A DNA stretch of 32,165 nt from Bacillota bacterium. GTDB taxonomy: Bacteria; Bacillota; UBA994; UBA5500. This document shows, in pieces, positions 21,746 through 30,603 of this stretch. The notes beneath the pieces are model-generated. The model was not told where the DNA came from and made no database searches. It saw only the letters and a program-made list of their open reading frames with translations. The stretch covers positions 1 to 32,165 of the forward strand of contig JAEZJZ010000029.1 of NCBI GenBank assembly GCA_023436245.1. Reading direction: 5' to 3'. Both the position numbers and the translations under genes were made by a program. Within the stretch, counting starts at the first letter, position 1, and each line of letters opens with the position of its first letter.

Positions 21746-23554
21746 ATGCAGAAACGACTTTCCCGGTCGGAAGTGCCGACCAATCTCACCTGGAACCTGG
21801 ACGACATCTTCCCGACAGTAGAGGCTTGGGACCAGGAGATGACGTCAGCGCTGGCCGATGTCGCCAGTGTCACCTGCTACAAGGGTAGGTTAGGTGAAGG
21901 TCCCGGAGTGCTGCTGAATTGCCTGGAAGCGGCTGAGGCATTGCAGGAGCGCATTTACCGTGTCTACGTCTTCGCGTCCCTGAAGCTGGCGGGTGATGGT
22001 ACCGATCCGGCCAATCAGGCGATGATGGGTCGTGCCGGTTCAGTGGTGGCGCAGGCCCAAGCGGCGGCCACCTTCATCCGCTCCGAGGCACTGGAACTGC
22101 CTGCGGGGACGCTGGAGCGCTATCTGCAAGAGGAGCCAGGCCTCGTTGTCTTCAGGCGGATGTTGGACAAGATGATCAACGACAAGCCGCACGTGCTGCA
22201 GCCGGAGACGGAGATGGCGCTGGCTGCACTGGACGAAGTTTTCAACGCCCCGGAGATGATCTACAACCGCTCGAAGGCGGCAGACATGAGCTTTGAGCCG
22301 ATCCTGGACAGCCAAGGGGTCAGCCATCCCATGTCCTTCGCGCTCTATGAGGAAACCTACGAGAAGTCCCCCGACGTTGTCCTGCGCCGGAATGCCTTTG
22401 CGTCCTTCACCAAGGGACTGAAGGCTTACCAGAACACATTCGGGGCAACTTGGGGCACGGAAGTGAAGAAGCAGGTGGTGTTGGCCCGTCTGCGCAGATT
22501 CCCGTCCGCCACCCACATGTTGCTGCACGAGCAGGAGGTCTCCCTTGAGGCTTACAACAACTTGCACGACATCATCCTCAAGGAACTGGCCCCGATCATG
22601 CGCCGTTACGCCCGTTTGCGCAAACAGGTCCTCGGTCTGGAGAAACTGTTCTATTGCGACATCGAGGCGCCGCTTGATCCCGAGTTCAGCCCCTCCACCA
22701 GCTTTGAGGCTGCCTCTGAGTTGATCCTGAAGGCGTTGTCTGTGCTGGGAACGGACTATGAGGCGATCATCGCCGAAGCGCTACACAACCGCTGGATTGA
22801 CCTGGCTGACAATATTGGCAAATCGACTGGTGCGTTCTGCAGTCCGGTGCCGGATGTCCACCCCTACGTACTCACCACCTGGACCAACAGCATGCGCAAT
22901 GCCCTCACCTTGAGCCATGAGCTCGGGCACGCGGGGCATGCCGTGCTCTCCATGCGGCATCAGCGCCTGCACGACGCCATGGGATCCATGTTCTTCGTGG
23001 AGGCGCCGTCCACCATCAACGAGCTGTTGGTCGGCAACTACATCGCTGCCCAAAATGACGATCCGCGCATGCGCTGCTGGTTGGCGATGCAATTGTTGAT
23101 GACCTACCACCACAACTTCGTGCGGCACCTGATTGAAGGCGAGTTGCAGCGTCGCATCTACGTGCTGGCGGAAAAGGGGCAACCGATCACCGCTTCCGTG
23201 CTCAGTCGCGTCCAGGGCGAGATTCTCGCTGAGTTCTGGGGTGGCGAAGTGGAGATCGACGATGGCGCCCGCCTGGTCTGGATGCGCCAGCCGCACTATT
23301 ACATGGGACTCTATCCTTACAGCTACTCCGCCGGTCTGACCGTCGGCACCGCCGTGGCCAAGGCGATTCAGGAGGAAGGTCAGCCCGTGGTCGACAAGTG
23401 GCTGCAAGTGCTCAAGGCCGGCGGCAGTCAGCCTCCGGTGGAACTGGCTCGAATGGCTGGCGTGGACATGACCAATCCTGATGCTATCCGCAGAGCGGTC
23501 GCATACGTCGGCACGCTGGTAGATCTGGTCGAGCAGCGCTTCCAGCGGCAATAA
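21746..23554 (+). CDS. pepF: Oligoendopeptidase F, M3B family (second paralog)
   Basis: A 602-residue cytoplasmic M3B peptidase. Zinc site H391-E-L-G-H395 in TLSHELGHAGHAV and third ligand E419 in FFVEAPSTINE. It aligns without gaps over most of its length with the following paralog, and both share LYEETYEKSPD near residue 200, where the first paralog is shorter. ATG 21746 is chosen for AAGGAGGAGGGG just upstream and the family opening RLSRSEVPTNLTWNLDDIFPT; a longer frame has no homology before it. A terminator-like hairpin follows. Substrate preference relative to its paralogs cannot be read from sequence. Confidence 0.95.
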   Translation: MQKRLSRSEVPTNLTWNLDDIFPTVEAWDQEMTSALADVASVTCYKGRLGEGPGVLLNCLEAAEALQERIYRVYVFASLKLAGDGTDPANQAMMGRAGSVVAQAQAAATFIRSEALELPAGTLERYLQEEPGLVVFRRMLDKMINDKPHVLQPETEMALAALDEVFNAPEMIYNRSKAADMSFEPILDSQGVSHPMSFALYEETYEKSPDVVLRRNAFASFTKGLKAYQNTFGATWGTEVKKQVVLARLRRFPSATHMLLHEQEVSLEAYNNLHDIILKELAPIMRRYARLRKQVLGLEKLFYCDIEAPLDPEFSPSTSFEAASELILKALSVLGTDYEAIIAEALHNRWIDLADNIGKSTGAFCSPVPDVHPYVLTTWTNSMRNALTLSHELGHAGHAVLSMRHQRLHDAMGSMFFVEAPSTINELLVGNYIAAQNDDPRMRCWLAMQLLMTYHHNFVRHLIEGELQRRIYVLAEKGQPITASVLSRVQGEILAEFWGGEVEIDDGARLVWMRQPHYYMGLYPYSYSAGLTVGTAVAKAIQEEGQPVVDKWLQVLKAGGSQPPVELARMAGVDMTNPDAIRRAVAYVGTLVDLVEQRFQRQ

Positions 23555-23574
23555 GATCCTTCTCCAATCAGCCG

Positions 23575-23606
23575 GAGCCGGCGCTGCAGACTGCGGCCGC
23601 CGGCTC
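23575..23606 (+). terminator. Terminator-like hairpin after the second pepF
   Basis: GAGCCGGCG (23575-23583) pairs perfectly with CGCCGGCTC (23598-23606), 14-nt loop, followed by TGTTC. It suggests that the third pepF has its own promoter in the remaining 177 bases, though no clear one was found there. Confidence 0.65.
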
Positions 23607-23783
23607 TGTTCATAGAGAGTCGGTTTGGCATTATTTCTGGACCAGAAGAAAAACTAGCGACCAAGCAGGTAAATGTTGAGACTGTTTCGAAGTATATTAG
23701 ACAGTGTCAGGTTTGAAGCCGGAGTAGGTGGCGGCGTTTGCTACCAGTTTCCCCGGTCTTCACTCACCAAAAGGAGGGTTCAC

Positions 23784-25589
23784 ATGAAGAAGCGGCTTAC
23801 TCGCGCGGAGGTTCCGGTGCATTTGACCTGGAATCTCGAGGACATCTTCCCGACCGTCGCGGCCTGGGAGCAGGAAATGGCTGCCGTGGCGGCTGATCTG
23901 GGAACAATAACAAAGTACAAGGGGACATTTGCAGAGGGTCCCGAGATGCTGTTGCAGTGCCTGAACGCAATGGAAGCGTTGCAGGCGCGGCTGATGCGGG
24001 TGATCAGTTATGCCTCCTTCAAACAGTCGGCCGACGGCACGGATCCGGCCAACCAGGTGGGGATGGGCCGGGCAGCATCCCTGGGAGCGCAGGTGCAGGC
24101 GGCGACCGCCTTCATTCAGTCTGAAGCGCTGGCCTTGCCGGAGGGAACGCTGGAGCGCTACCTGCAAGCCGAGCCGGGTCTCCGCGACTTCACTCGCATG
24201 ATCGAGAAGATCATCGCCCAGAAGCCGCATGTGCTGCATCCGGAGACCGAGATGGTGCTGGCTTCGCTCGGCGAAGTGTTGGGCGCCCCCTCTGTGATTT
24301 ACAATCGCTCCAAGGCAGCAGACATGACCTTCGATCCGATCGAGGACAGCAATGGCGTCAGCTATCCGATGTCCTTCGCCCTATATGAAGAGACCTATGA
24401 AAAGTCCCCGGATAACGTGCTACGACGTAACGCCTTTGCCTCTTTCACCAAGGGTCTGAAGGCTTACCAGAACACCTATGGAGCCACTTGGGGCACCGAG
24501 GTGAAGAAGCAGGTCGTGTTGGCGCGTCTACGCGGTTACCAGTCTGCCACCCACATGATTCTGGATGGGCAAGAAGTGACACTGGACGTCTACAACAGCC
24601 TGCATGACATCATCCTGAAGGAACTGGCGCCGCATATGCGCCGCTACGTGCGGCTGCGCAAGCAGGTGCTGGGTCTGGACAAGCTGCTCTACTGCGACAT
24701 TGAGGCGCCGCTTGACCCTGAGTTCAGCGCAGCCACTACCTATGAGGAAGGCTCCAAGGTGATCCTGGCGGGCTTGTCAGTGCTGGGGCCGGAGTACGCC
24801 AAGATCATCGACGAAGGCTTGCATAACCGCTGGATCGACTTGGCCGACAACATCGGCAAGTCCACCGGTGCCTTCTGCAACACCGTTCCAGGCGTGCATC
24901 CCTTCGTGTTGACGACTTGGACGGACAGCATGCGCAACGCGCTGCTGCTCAGCCATGAACTCGGTCACGGCGGGGCCGGCGTACTCTCACAGCGCTACCA
25001 GCGGCTGACCAACGCCCGCGGCTCCATGTTCTTCTCGGAAGCGCCATCCACCATCAATGAGTTGTTGGTCGCCAACTACGTGAGGGCACAATCTGATGAC
25101 CCACGGATGCAGCGCTGGCTGAACATGCAGGTGCTGATGACCTACTACCACAACTTCGTGCGTCACCTGATCGAGGGCGAGTTGCAGCGACGCATCTACG
25201 TGCTCGCAGAAAAGGGACAACCGATCACTGCTTCCGTGCTCAGTCGCGTGCAGGGTGAGATTCTGGAGGAGTTCTGGGGCGGCGAAGTTGAGATCGATGA
25301 TGGAGCTCGCTTGACCTGGATGCGCCAGCCGCATTATTACATGGGGCTCTACCCGTACAGCTATTCAGCTGGACTGACCATCGGCACCGCCGTGGCTAAG
25401 GCAATTCAAGACGAGGGACAGCCCGCCGTGGAGCGTTGGCTGACTGTGCTCAAGACCGGTGGCACCAAGAAACCGTTGGAGCTCGCCGCCATGGCCGGGG
25501 TGGACATGACCAAACCGGATGCTATTCGCGTGGCTGTGCAGTATGTTGGCTCGCTCATCGACCAGGTTGTGCAGGGATTCGGGTTTTAG
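23784..25589 (+). CDS. pepF: Oligoendopeptidase F, M3B family (third paralog)
   Basis: A 601-residue cytoplasmic M3B peptidase. Zinc site H391-E-L-G-H395 in LLSHELGHGGAGV and the third Glu ligand in FFSEAPSTINE. It is closest to the second paralog: large parts of the C-terminal half are near identical even in DNA (compare 23099-23340 with 25137-25378), consistent with tandem duplication with or without later gene conversion. ATG 23784 is set by AAAAGGAGGG and by the family opening RLTRAEVPVHLTWNLEDIFPT; the same leader bases GGTTCACATG precede both genes. A good terminator follows. Confidence 0.95.
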   Translation: MKKRLTRAEVPVHLTWNLEDIFPTVAAWEQEMAAVAADLGTITKYKGTFAEGPEMLLQCLNAMEALQARLMRVISYASFKQSADGTDPANQVGMGRAASLGAQVQAATAFIQSEALALPEGTLERYLQAEPGLRDFTRMIEKIIAQKPHVLHPETEMVLASLGEVLGAPSVIYNRSKAADMTFDPIEDSNGVSYPMSFALYEETYEKSPDNVLRRNAFASFTKGLKAYQNTYGATWGTEVKKQVVLARLRGYQSATHMILDGQEVTLDVYNSLHDIILKELAPHMRRYVRLRKQVLGLDKLLYCDIEAPLDPEFSAATTYEEGSKVILAGLSVLGPEYAKIIDEGLHNRWIDLADNIGKSTGAFCNTVPGVHPFVLTTWTDSMRNALLLSHELGHGGAGVLSQRYQRLTNARGSMFFSEAPSTINELLVANYVRAQSDDPRMQRWLNMQVLMTYYHNFVRHLIEGELQRRIYVLAEKGQPITASVLSRVQGEILEEFWGGEVEIDDGARLTWMRQPHYYMGLYPYSYSAGLTIGTAVAKAIQDEGQPAVERWLTVLKTGGTKKPLELAAMAGVDMTKPDAIRVAVQYVGSLIDQVVQGFGF

Positions 25590-25620
25590 CGGACTCCTTG
25601 ACCGCTTAGCGATCATAAGC

Positions 25621-25656
25621 AAAGGCTCCAGGCTTGTGCCTGGGGCCTTTGTGTGT
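25621..25656 (+). terminator. Terminator after the third pepF
   Basis: AAAGGCTCCAGGC (25621-25633) pairs with GCCTGGGGCCTTT (25638-25650) over 13 positions including one T-G wobble, with a TTGT loop and a T-rich tail. Confidence 0.88.
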
Positions 25657-25674
25657 TAGGGAACTCGCAGCTTG

Positions 25675-25742
25675 GCGCGACAAGAATGTCGCGCATGGCA
25701 TCAGCTTTTTTCTGGCATGAATGACCTCTTTGGTGGTACAAT
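25675..25742 (+). promoter_or_regulatory. Palindrome and candidate promoter upstream of the radical SAM gene
   Basis: A perfect inverted repeat GCGCGACA-agaa-TGTCGCGC (25675-25694) is followed 11 bases later by a run of six T. It could be an operator or a second terminator. Downstream, TGGTACAAT (25734-25742) is an extended -10 (TGn-TACAAT), with a weak -35 TGGCAT (25713-25718). Confidence 0.4.
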
Positions 25743-25777
25743 TTTCCGAGAAAACGGATTAGGGGAGAGGTTGTTCT

Positions 25778-26857
25778 GTGACGGAGAGCTACGTCGGGTT
25801 GTTTGAAGGCGCTGTGCAGGACCTGTTTCGTGAAGCGGTGCGCATCGTGACGCGTTCGCCCAAGTTGTTGCCGTACCTGCTCAAGGTCAGGCGCTGGCAG
25901 CAGCAGGCTGCCGGTCTGCGTCGCGCCTGGGGCGAGCGCGGTCTGCACGTGCCGCCTTTCATCATCTTTAGTGTCACCAACCGCTGCAATTTGCACTGCG
26001 CAGGCTGTTACCATCAGGCTCAAGGCCGGGTTGAACAGGAAATGGACACGGCGCGATTTCGACAGGTGTTGCAAGAAGCGAATGAGCTGGGAATCTCCAT
26101 CGCTTTGCTGGCCGGAGGAGAACCTTTCATGCGTGATGACCTGCTGCAGGTGACTGGCGATTTCCCGCAGATGCTGTTCCCCGTCTTCACCAATGGTCTG
26201 TTGCTCTCTGATCGATTCGAGTTGCTGGAACAGCAGCGGAATGTGTTGCCTGTGATCAGCTTGGAAGGGGAACAGGCAGCTACAGATCGGAGGAGGGGCA
26301 GCGGCTTGCACCGGCACTTGCTGACAGTGCTGGAGCAGATGAATGAGCGCGATTTGATCTTTGGAGTTTCACTGACAGTCACGCGCAGCAACTTTGACAC
26401 AGTCACCAGCGAAGATTACGCGCGACAACTGGTGAGTCGCGGCGCCAGGGTGATCTTCTATGTGGAGTACGTCCCAGTGGATGAGCAGAGTGAACTGGGG
26501 ATTCTGACGCCTGAGCAACAACAGGCTATTCCTGGCAGAATGCAGGACTTGCGTACGAAGCTGCACTCGATCTTCATCGCCTTCCCCGGTGACGAAGAGC
26601 AGTACGGTGGCTGCTTGGCGGCTGGACGGGGATTCGTGCACATCAGTGCTTCCGGCAGTGTGGAGCCTTGCCCTTTCGCGCCGTACTCGGACAGCAATCT
26701 AGGCAAGCTCTCGCTCTGCGAGGCATTGCAGTCGCCTTTTCTGCAGCAGATTCGCGAACAGCATGAACTGCTGCAGGAAGTGAAGGGCGGTTGCGCTCTC
26801 TGGGAGAAGCGGGAATGGGTGAAGTCTCTGCTGTCATCCACTGAACAGATGAAGTGA
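25778..26857 (+). CDS. Radical SAM protein with SPASM-like C-terminal cysteines
   Basis: A 359-residue enzyme of the radical SAM superfamily. C70, C74 and C77 (CNLHCAGCY) form the CxxxCxxC site for the SAM-cleaving [4Fe-4S] cluster, and GGEPF at about 113-117 is the SAM-contacting motif. The C-terminal part has C279, C298 (VEPCPFAPY), C314 and C339 (GGCALWEKRE), arranged like the auxiliary-cluster region of SPASM/Twitch proteins that modify peptides or cofactors. The N-terminal 60 residues are helical and unassigned. No small precursor-peptide gene is visible beside it, so a peptide substrate is unproven. GTG start with GGGGAGAGG upstream. It forms its own unit between two strong terminators. 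Substrate unknown. Confidence 0.85.
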   Translation: MTESYVGLFEGAVQDLFREAVRIVTRSPKLLPYLLKVRRWQQQAAGLRRAWGERGLHVPPFIIFSVTNRCNLHCAGCYHQAQGRVEQEMDTARFRQVLQEANELGISIALLAGGEPFMRDDLLQVTGDFPQMLFPVFTNGLLLSDRFELLEQQRNVLPVISLEGEQAATDRRRGSGLHRHLLTVLEQMNERDLIFGVSLTVTRSNFDTVTSEDYARQLVSRGARVIFYVEYVPVDEQSELGILTPEQQQAIPGRMQDLRTKLHSIFIAFPGDEEQYGGCLAAGRGFVHISASGSVEPCPFAPYSDSNLGKLSLCEALQSPFLQQIREQHELLQEVKGGCALWEKREWVKSLLSSTEQMK

Positions 26858-26867
26858 CCGGAAACGA

Positions 26868-26931
26868 GACAGAGGGGCGCGTCGCGGAACGTTTTGCACG
26901 AACGTTCCCGCGGCACGCCCCTCTGTCGTTT
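26868..26931. terminator. Long-stem terminator after the radical SAM gene
   Basis: GACAGAGGGGCG (26868-26879) pairs with CGCCCCTCTGTC (26916-26927), and an inner stem CGCGG-AACGTT pairs with AACGTTCCCGCG. GTTTTCT follows. The stem is unusually long for a terminator. Confidence 0.88.
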
Positions 26932-26940
26932 TCTCCGCAG

Positions 26941-26965
26941 CAGGGAGCATCCTTTCTGCTCCCTG
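26941..26965 (-). terminator. Hairpin downstream of the sugar-acid kinase gene
   Basis: CAGGGAGCA (26941-26949) pairs perfectly with TGCTCCCTG (26957-26965), 7-nt loop. It lies 29 bases past the - strand stop codon. The tail is not T-rich on that strand, so termination efficiency is uncertain. Confidence 0.5.
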
Positions 26966-26994
26966 ATCATGCCGCTGCCCGCCAGACAGCCAGC

Positions 26995-28419
26995 TTACGG
27001 CAGCATTTGCCTGATCAGGTCTGCCAGGGTCGTGTCATCCCCGACGTTGCCGGGAAAGATGACAAGCGGCAGGCCGGGGAACTTGCTTTCCTCACCGGTG
27101 AACCAGACCGGGATACCGGGTCGTACCTGCCCGGCCGCGAGCGCTCTCCGCACCCCCAGCCCCTCGGTACCGATGTCACTGGAGGTGATTCCTCCTTTGC
27201 TGATCATGAAACCCGGCCGCAACTGCATTTGCTGGATCAGTCTGACTAAAGCTCTGGAGACAAGGCTAGCTATGCGCAGGTTCGCTTCGCTGCTGCCCTC
27301 CGTTTCCGTGAGCACCGTGCGCGAGGTATAGACCAAAGCGACTCGCTTCTGCAGCAGCGTCTGCTCCAACAGATTCAGTGCACGCCGCAGCTCGTCCTCG
27401 CAGGCGGCGCTGAGCAGACATTTCGCATCCAACTTTATCGCCTGCACTTGTTCTAGGCCGAGGGCAGCCGCCAGTTGCCGGTTGGTCTTTTCCACGTGGG
27501 AGCCGACGACCACCAGCCCACCGTGTCCCTGCGGCGAGACGAGCTCCGCCCGGGTGAGCAGCGCTCGGTCGCTGATGCCACCGCGCACCTTCACAAATGA
27601 GGCAGCGGACTGAAACAGAAAGCGCTGGCCCAGGGCCTCAGCCCGCAGCAGGCCCAATGTGAATGCTTTTAGGTCAGAGTAGGTCACGGCGTTGACCACG
27701 ATGCGGCGGCAGTCGGTCGCCTGTGCCAACAAGTCCGTCACAGCGCTGGCGCCGCCAGCGCGCAATTGCGACGCAGAGATGGAGAGCACATCAGCCGCCA
27801 GTACTTCATCCTCCGTCTTCTCCGCGACCCATTGGCGCAGGTTTGAGCTGCGGTAGGCGAATATGTGATCCTGCGCAAACTCTGTCTCTCCGGCGGCGAT
27901 GAAATCAGCACCGGAGGCCACCCAGTGCACATCATCCCAGGTAATCCGACCGCCCTCAACAAAGCAAGGGATGATCACCTCTCCATCGAAGCGATATCCC
28001 AGACGCTCCGCGATCACCTTACTGGCCACGCTGTTCTCCAGCGGCCAATGCCCCCGCAGCGTGGAGTCGCCGCGAGAGATTAGGGAGAAGTCGACTCCGC
28101 TTCTTGCTGAGGCGGTGCAGATGTTGCCCACAATCTCTTGAATGGTGGCAGTGGCTTGCTGTCGGGACAACGCCCTGGTGTTGGTCAGCACAAAACAGAG
28201 GGACGAGGGTTCCCGAATCAGAGCCTCCATCTCCGGCAAGGACCACCCCGTATAGACGGGTACCTCGTGCACCGTCTGGATTCCGGTTGGATCATCATCC
28301 AGCACCACGATCTTTCTTGGGTCACGCGAGATTTTGGTTCCCAACTCCCGCTCGTTTGCCGCACTCCAGCTTGTTGGAGGCAGTTGGTCAGCGAGGTCGA
28401 ATTGGCTAATCCGCATCAC
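26995..28419 (-). CDS. Four-carbon acid sugar kinase family protein (DUF1537)
   Basis: A kinase of the DUF1537 family, whose studied members phosphorylate threonate, erythronate or 3-oxo-tetronates for C4 sugar-acid breakdown. The N-terminal substrate domain shows VVLDDDPTGIQTVHEVPVY, VLTNTRALS and SRGDSTLRGH; the C-terminal nucleotide domain shows SKGGITSSDIG and FPGNVGDDTTL. Length (474) is typical. The start is GTG 28419 or, with better spacing from GGAGAGG, ATG 28416; either overlaps the stop of the preceding oxidoreductase gene, so the two are translated together. That partner probably supplies the oxidised substrate. No aldolase, decarboxylase or transporter lies nearby. The exact sugar acid cannot be assigned. 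Confidence 0.88.
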   Translation of the reverse strand: MMRISQFDLADQLPPTSWSAANERELGTKISRDPRKIVVLDDDPTGIQTVHEVPVYTGWSLPEMEALIREPSSLCFVLTNTRALSRQQATATIQEIVGNICTASARSGVDFSLISRGDSTLRGHWPLENSVASKVIAERLGYRFDGEVIIPCFVEGGRITWDDVHWVASGADFIAAGETEFAQDHIFAYRSSNLRQWVAEKTEDEVLAADVLSISASQLRAGGASAVTDLLAQATDCRRIVVNAVTYSDLKAFTLGLLRAEALGQRFLFQSAASFVKVRGGISDRALLTRAELVSPQGHGGLVVVGSHVEKTNRQLAAALGLEQVQAIKLDAKCLLSAACEDELRRALNLLEQTLLQKRVALVYTSRTVLTETEGSSEANLRIASLVSRALVRLIQQMQLRPGFMISKGGITSSDIGTEGLGVRRALAAGQVRPGIPVWFTGEESKFPGLPLVIFPGNVGDDTTLADLIRQMLP

Positions 28420-29477
28420 TCTGCCTCTCCTGCCAGGCGTACGAGGTTGCCGCTTTCTGCGGAGCGGTAGATGCCCTCAATGATCCTGGTGATAATCACG
28501 CCCTGTTCTGGCGTGCTGATCGGAGCAACCTCGCCCAGGCAACTGCGTAGGAAATGCTCTGCCTGTAGCTCGTAGCAGTCGCGCTCTTGCTTCTGGAAGA
28601 CAGGGGCCACATCCAGCAGTGTTTGGTGACGCTCTTGGAAAATGCGCGGCGGAAATAGATCTGCGCCGCCTAGGTCGCCCATCAGCTTGACCTGCATCGT
28701 CTCACGTGGGGCTACGTTGGCTGCGAAGGCGGTGTCGATGATGATGGAAGCTCCGCCCTTGAGTTGCACCATTCCCCTGGCCATGTCCTCCACAGAGAAG
28801 TGCGCATGATCCCATGACCCGAGCAGTCCAACGCCCGGTCGAGAACCCAGCTTCTGATAGGTGACTCCGTAAGCCGCCAGAGGCTCGGGATAACCCATCA
28901 GGTAGAGCGCCGCATCCAGCATGTGCACGCCGATGTCGATTAGGGGGCCGCCTCCCTGCAGGTCGCGATTGGTGAAGACCCCCCAGCCGGGAATGCCGCG
29001 GCGGCGAATGGCTAGACAGGTGGCCGCGTAGATACTCCCCAGTTCGCCGGCCAGGATGAAGCGGCGCAGGGTCTCCAACTCGACAGCATGCCGGTAGTGA
29101 AATCCATAGCTCAGGATCCGCCCGCTGGCGATAGCAGCCTGAGCCATTGCTTCCGCTTCCGCAGTGGTGATAGCTGGTGGCTTCTCGCAAAGCACATGGC
29201 AGCCCGCCTGCAGTGCCGCAATCGCCGCCGGAGCATGATACTTGTTTGGCGTGCAGACAAAGACTGCGTCCAGATCAGTCTGTTCCAGCATCACCCGGTA
29301 ATCCGTGAAATAGAATGGAATGTGGTAGTCCGAGGCCGCTTGCTGGGCCACATCAGCCATAATGTCCGCCACTGCCGTAAGCTCAGCCCAGCGACCAAGC
29401 CGCTCCAGTGCCGGTAGATGGGCAATGCGCGCGATGCCGCCTGCCCCGATCAATCCTACCCTCAGCCTTTTCTGCAT
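28416..29477 (-). CDS. Gfo/Idh/MocA-family NAD(P)-dependent oxidoreductase
   Basis: A 353-residue cytoplasmic dehydrogenase. The N-terminal Rossmann motif is VGLIGAGGIARIAHLPAL, the conserved Lys-Pro motif is VLCEKPPAIT near residue 95, and GGPLIDIGVHMLDAALYLMG near 165-185 holds the Asp and His typical of the catalytic site. The family oxidises or reduces sugars, inositols and related acids. ATG 29477 is chosen because AGGGGGAG lies just upstream and the Rossmann motif begins at once; a longer frame has no homology. Its stop overlaps the start of the DUF1537 kinase, making a two-gene operon for sugar-acid use. Substrate unknown. Confidence 0.92.
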   Translation of the reverse strand: MQKRLRVGLIGAGGIARIAHLPALERLGRWAELTAVADIMADVAQQAASDYHIPFYFTDYRVMLEQTDLDAVFVCTPNKYHAPAAIAALQAGCHVLCEKPPAITTAEAEAMAQAAIASGRILSYGFHYRHAVELETLRRFILAGELGSIYAATCLAIRRRGIPGWGVFTNRDLQGGGPLIDIGVHMLDAALYLMGYPEPLAAYGVTYQKLGSRPGVGLLGSWDHAHFSVEDMARGMVQLKGGASIIIDTAFAANVAPRETMQVKLMGDLGGADLFPPRIFQERHQTLLDVAPVFQKQERDCYELQAEHFLRSCLGEVAPISTPEQGVIITRIIEGIYRSAESGNLVRLAGEAE

Positions 29478-29701
29478 GATAACTCCCCCTTCATTCGTTT
29501 CCTTGATTCGCGCCAACCGCGTGGCATCCTGCCTGGAGAAGCGGCAGAATTTCGTTTGGGTAGCGTTTTCCAGAGTTAGGCGCTATGATAGTAGCGAGGC
29601 CATGTACACGTTTCTGTGCAAAGGTCCTGCGATTGGCAGGAGCCGAAGTCCCGAGCGAAGAACAGAGCAACGTCAGTCGATGGAGAGAGGAGCGTTCTTT
29701 C
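29478..29701. promoter_or_regulatory. Divergent region between oxidoreductase and degV, with dyads
   Basis: TATGAT (29584-29589) is a possible -10 for degV, overlapped by the inverted repeat CGCTA-tgatag-TAGCG (29581-29596), a possible operator. No good -35 is seen. A hairpin TCCTGC-gattg-GCAGGA (29625-29641) lies in the presumed degV leader. Confidence 0.35.
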
Positions 29702-30553
29702 ATGTCAAAGGTCAAGATCTATACAGACAGCGCCGCTGATCTGCCCCAAGAAATGTTGGCTCGTTATGACATCGGAATGGTGCCCATTCTAATATCCTTT
29801 CCTGAAAGAAGCTACGCCGACGGCGTTGACCTGACTGCCGCCGAATTCTATCAGTTGATGGACAAAGCGCCCAGGTTGCCGGTCACCTCGCAACCCTCGC
29901 CCCTGGATTTTGTGCAGGAGTTCACCCCGCACTTGGAGGCGGGCGGCGAGATTGTCTCCATCAATCTTTCGTCAGGCCTGAGCGGCACGGTGGAGAGCGC
30001 CCTGCTGGCTAAAGACTCCTTAGGGGAAATGGGGAACAGGGTTCATGTCGTCGATTCGCGTTCGGCTTCCATGGGCGAAGGAGTGTTGGTGCTGCTCGCC
30101 GCAGATTTGGCAGAGCAGGGCAAGCCGGCGGAAGAGATAGTGCAAGCAGTGCAAGCTGGTCGCGAACAGCTGATGCATCTGTTCACGCTGGATACTACCG
30201 AGAATCTGGTCAAGGGTGGCCGTATCAGCCGGGCTAAAGGCACGCTGGGCAACCTGCTGAACATCAAGCCTATCCTTTATCTGGATGATGCCGGAAAGAT
30301 CGACATGCTGGATAAAGTGCGCGGACGCAAGAAGTCGCTCAAGTACTTGCTGGATAGTTACACCGCGCAATCAAAGACCGATCGCTACCAGTTCATCGGC
30401 ATCAGCCATGCTGATTGCTTGCCGGAAGCGGAAGAGGTGGCTGCCCAGATGCAGGCCGCGCATCCGGAGGCAAGCGTGGTGCTCGGGACGATTGGTGCGG
30501 CAGTCGGTACGCATGTGGCCAGAGGCTGCATCGCCATCTTTTACTTCCGCTAA
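29702..30553 (+). CDS. degV: DegV family fatty-acid-binding protein
   Basis: A 283-residue DegV-family protein. The opening KVKIYTDSAADLPQEMLARY and the motif TSQPSPLDF, followed by SINLSSGLSGTVESA, are characteristic; these residues hold the bound fatty acid in known structures. Members present acyl groups to the FakA kinase in Gram-positive bacteria; no fakA-like gene is in the window, so whether this one acts as FakB is open. ATG 29702 is chosen for GAGGAG nine bases upstream and the family opening. It has its own promoter region and terminator. Confidence 0.93.
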   Translation: MSKVKIYTDSAADLPQEMLARYDIGMVPILISFPERSYADGVDLTAAEFYQLMDKAPRLPVTSQPSPLDFVQEFTPHLEAGGEIVSINLSSGLSGTVESALLAKDSLGEMGNRVHVVDSRSASMGEGVLVLLAADLAEQGKPAEEIVQAVQAGREQLMHLFTLDTTENLVKGGRISRAKGTLGNLLNIKPILYLDDAGKIDMLDKVRGRKKSLKYLLDSYTAQSKTDRYQFIGISHADCLPEAEEVAAQMQAAHPEASVVLGTIGAAVGTHVARGCIAIFYFR

Positions 30554-30572
30554 GGTTTCTTCGATTGGTTGA

Positions 30573-30603
30573 GGGGAGGGCAGAAAAAGCCCTTCCCTTT
30601 TTG
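30573..30603 (+). terminator. Terminator after degV
   Basis: GGGGAGGGC (30573-30581) pairs with GCCCTTCCC (30589-30597), one G-T wobble, loop AGAAAAA, followed by TTTTTGCTG. Confidence 0.9.

Noticed and set aside
22781..23551. 256-residue - strand frame
   Set aside because: It is antisense to the second pepF, whose zinc site and family motifs are clear; a similar shadow occurs in the third copy.
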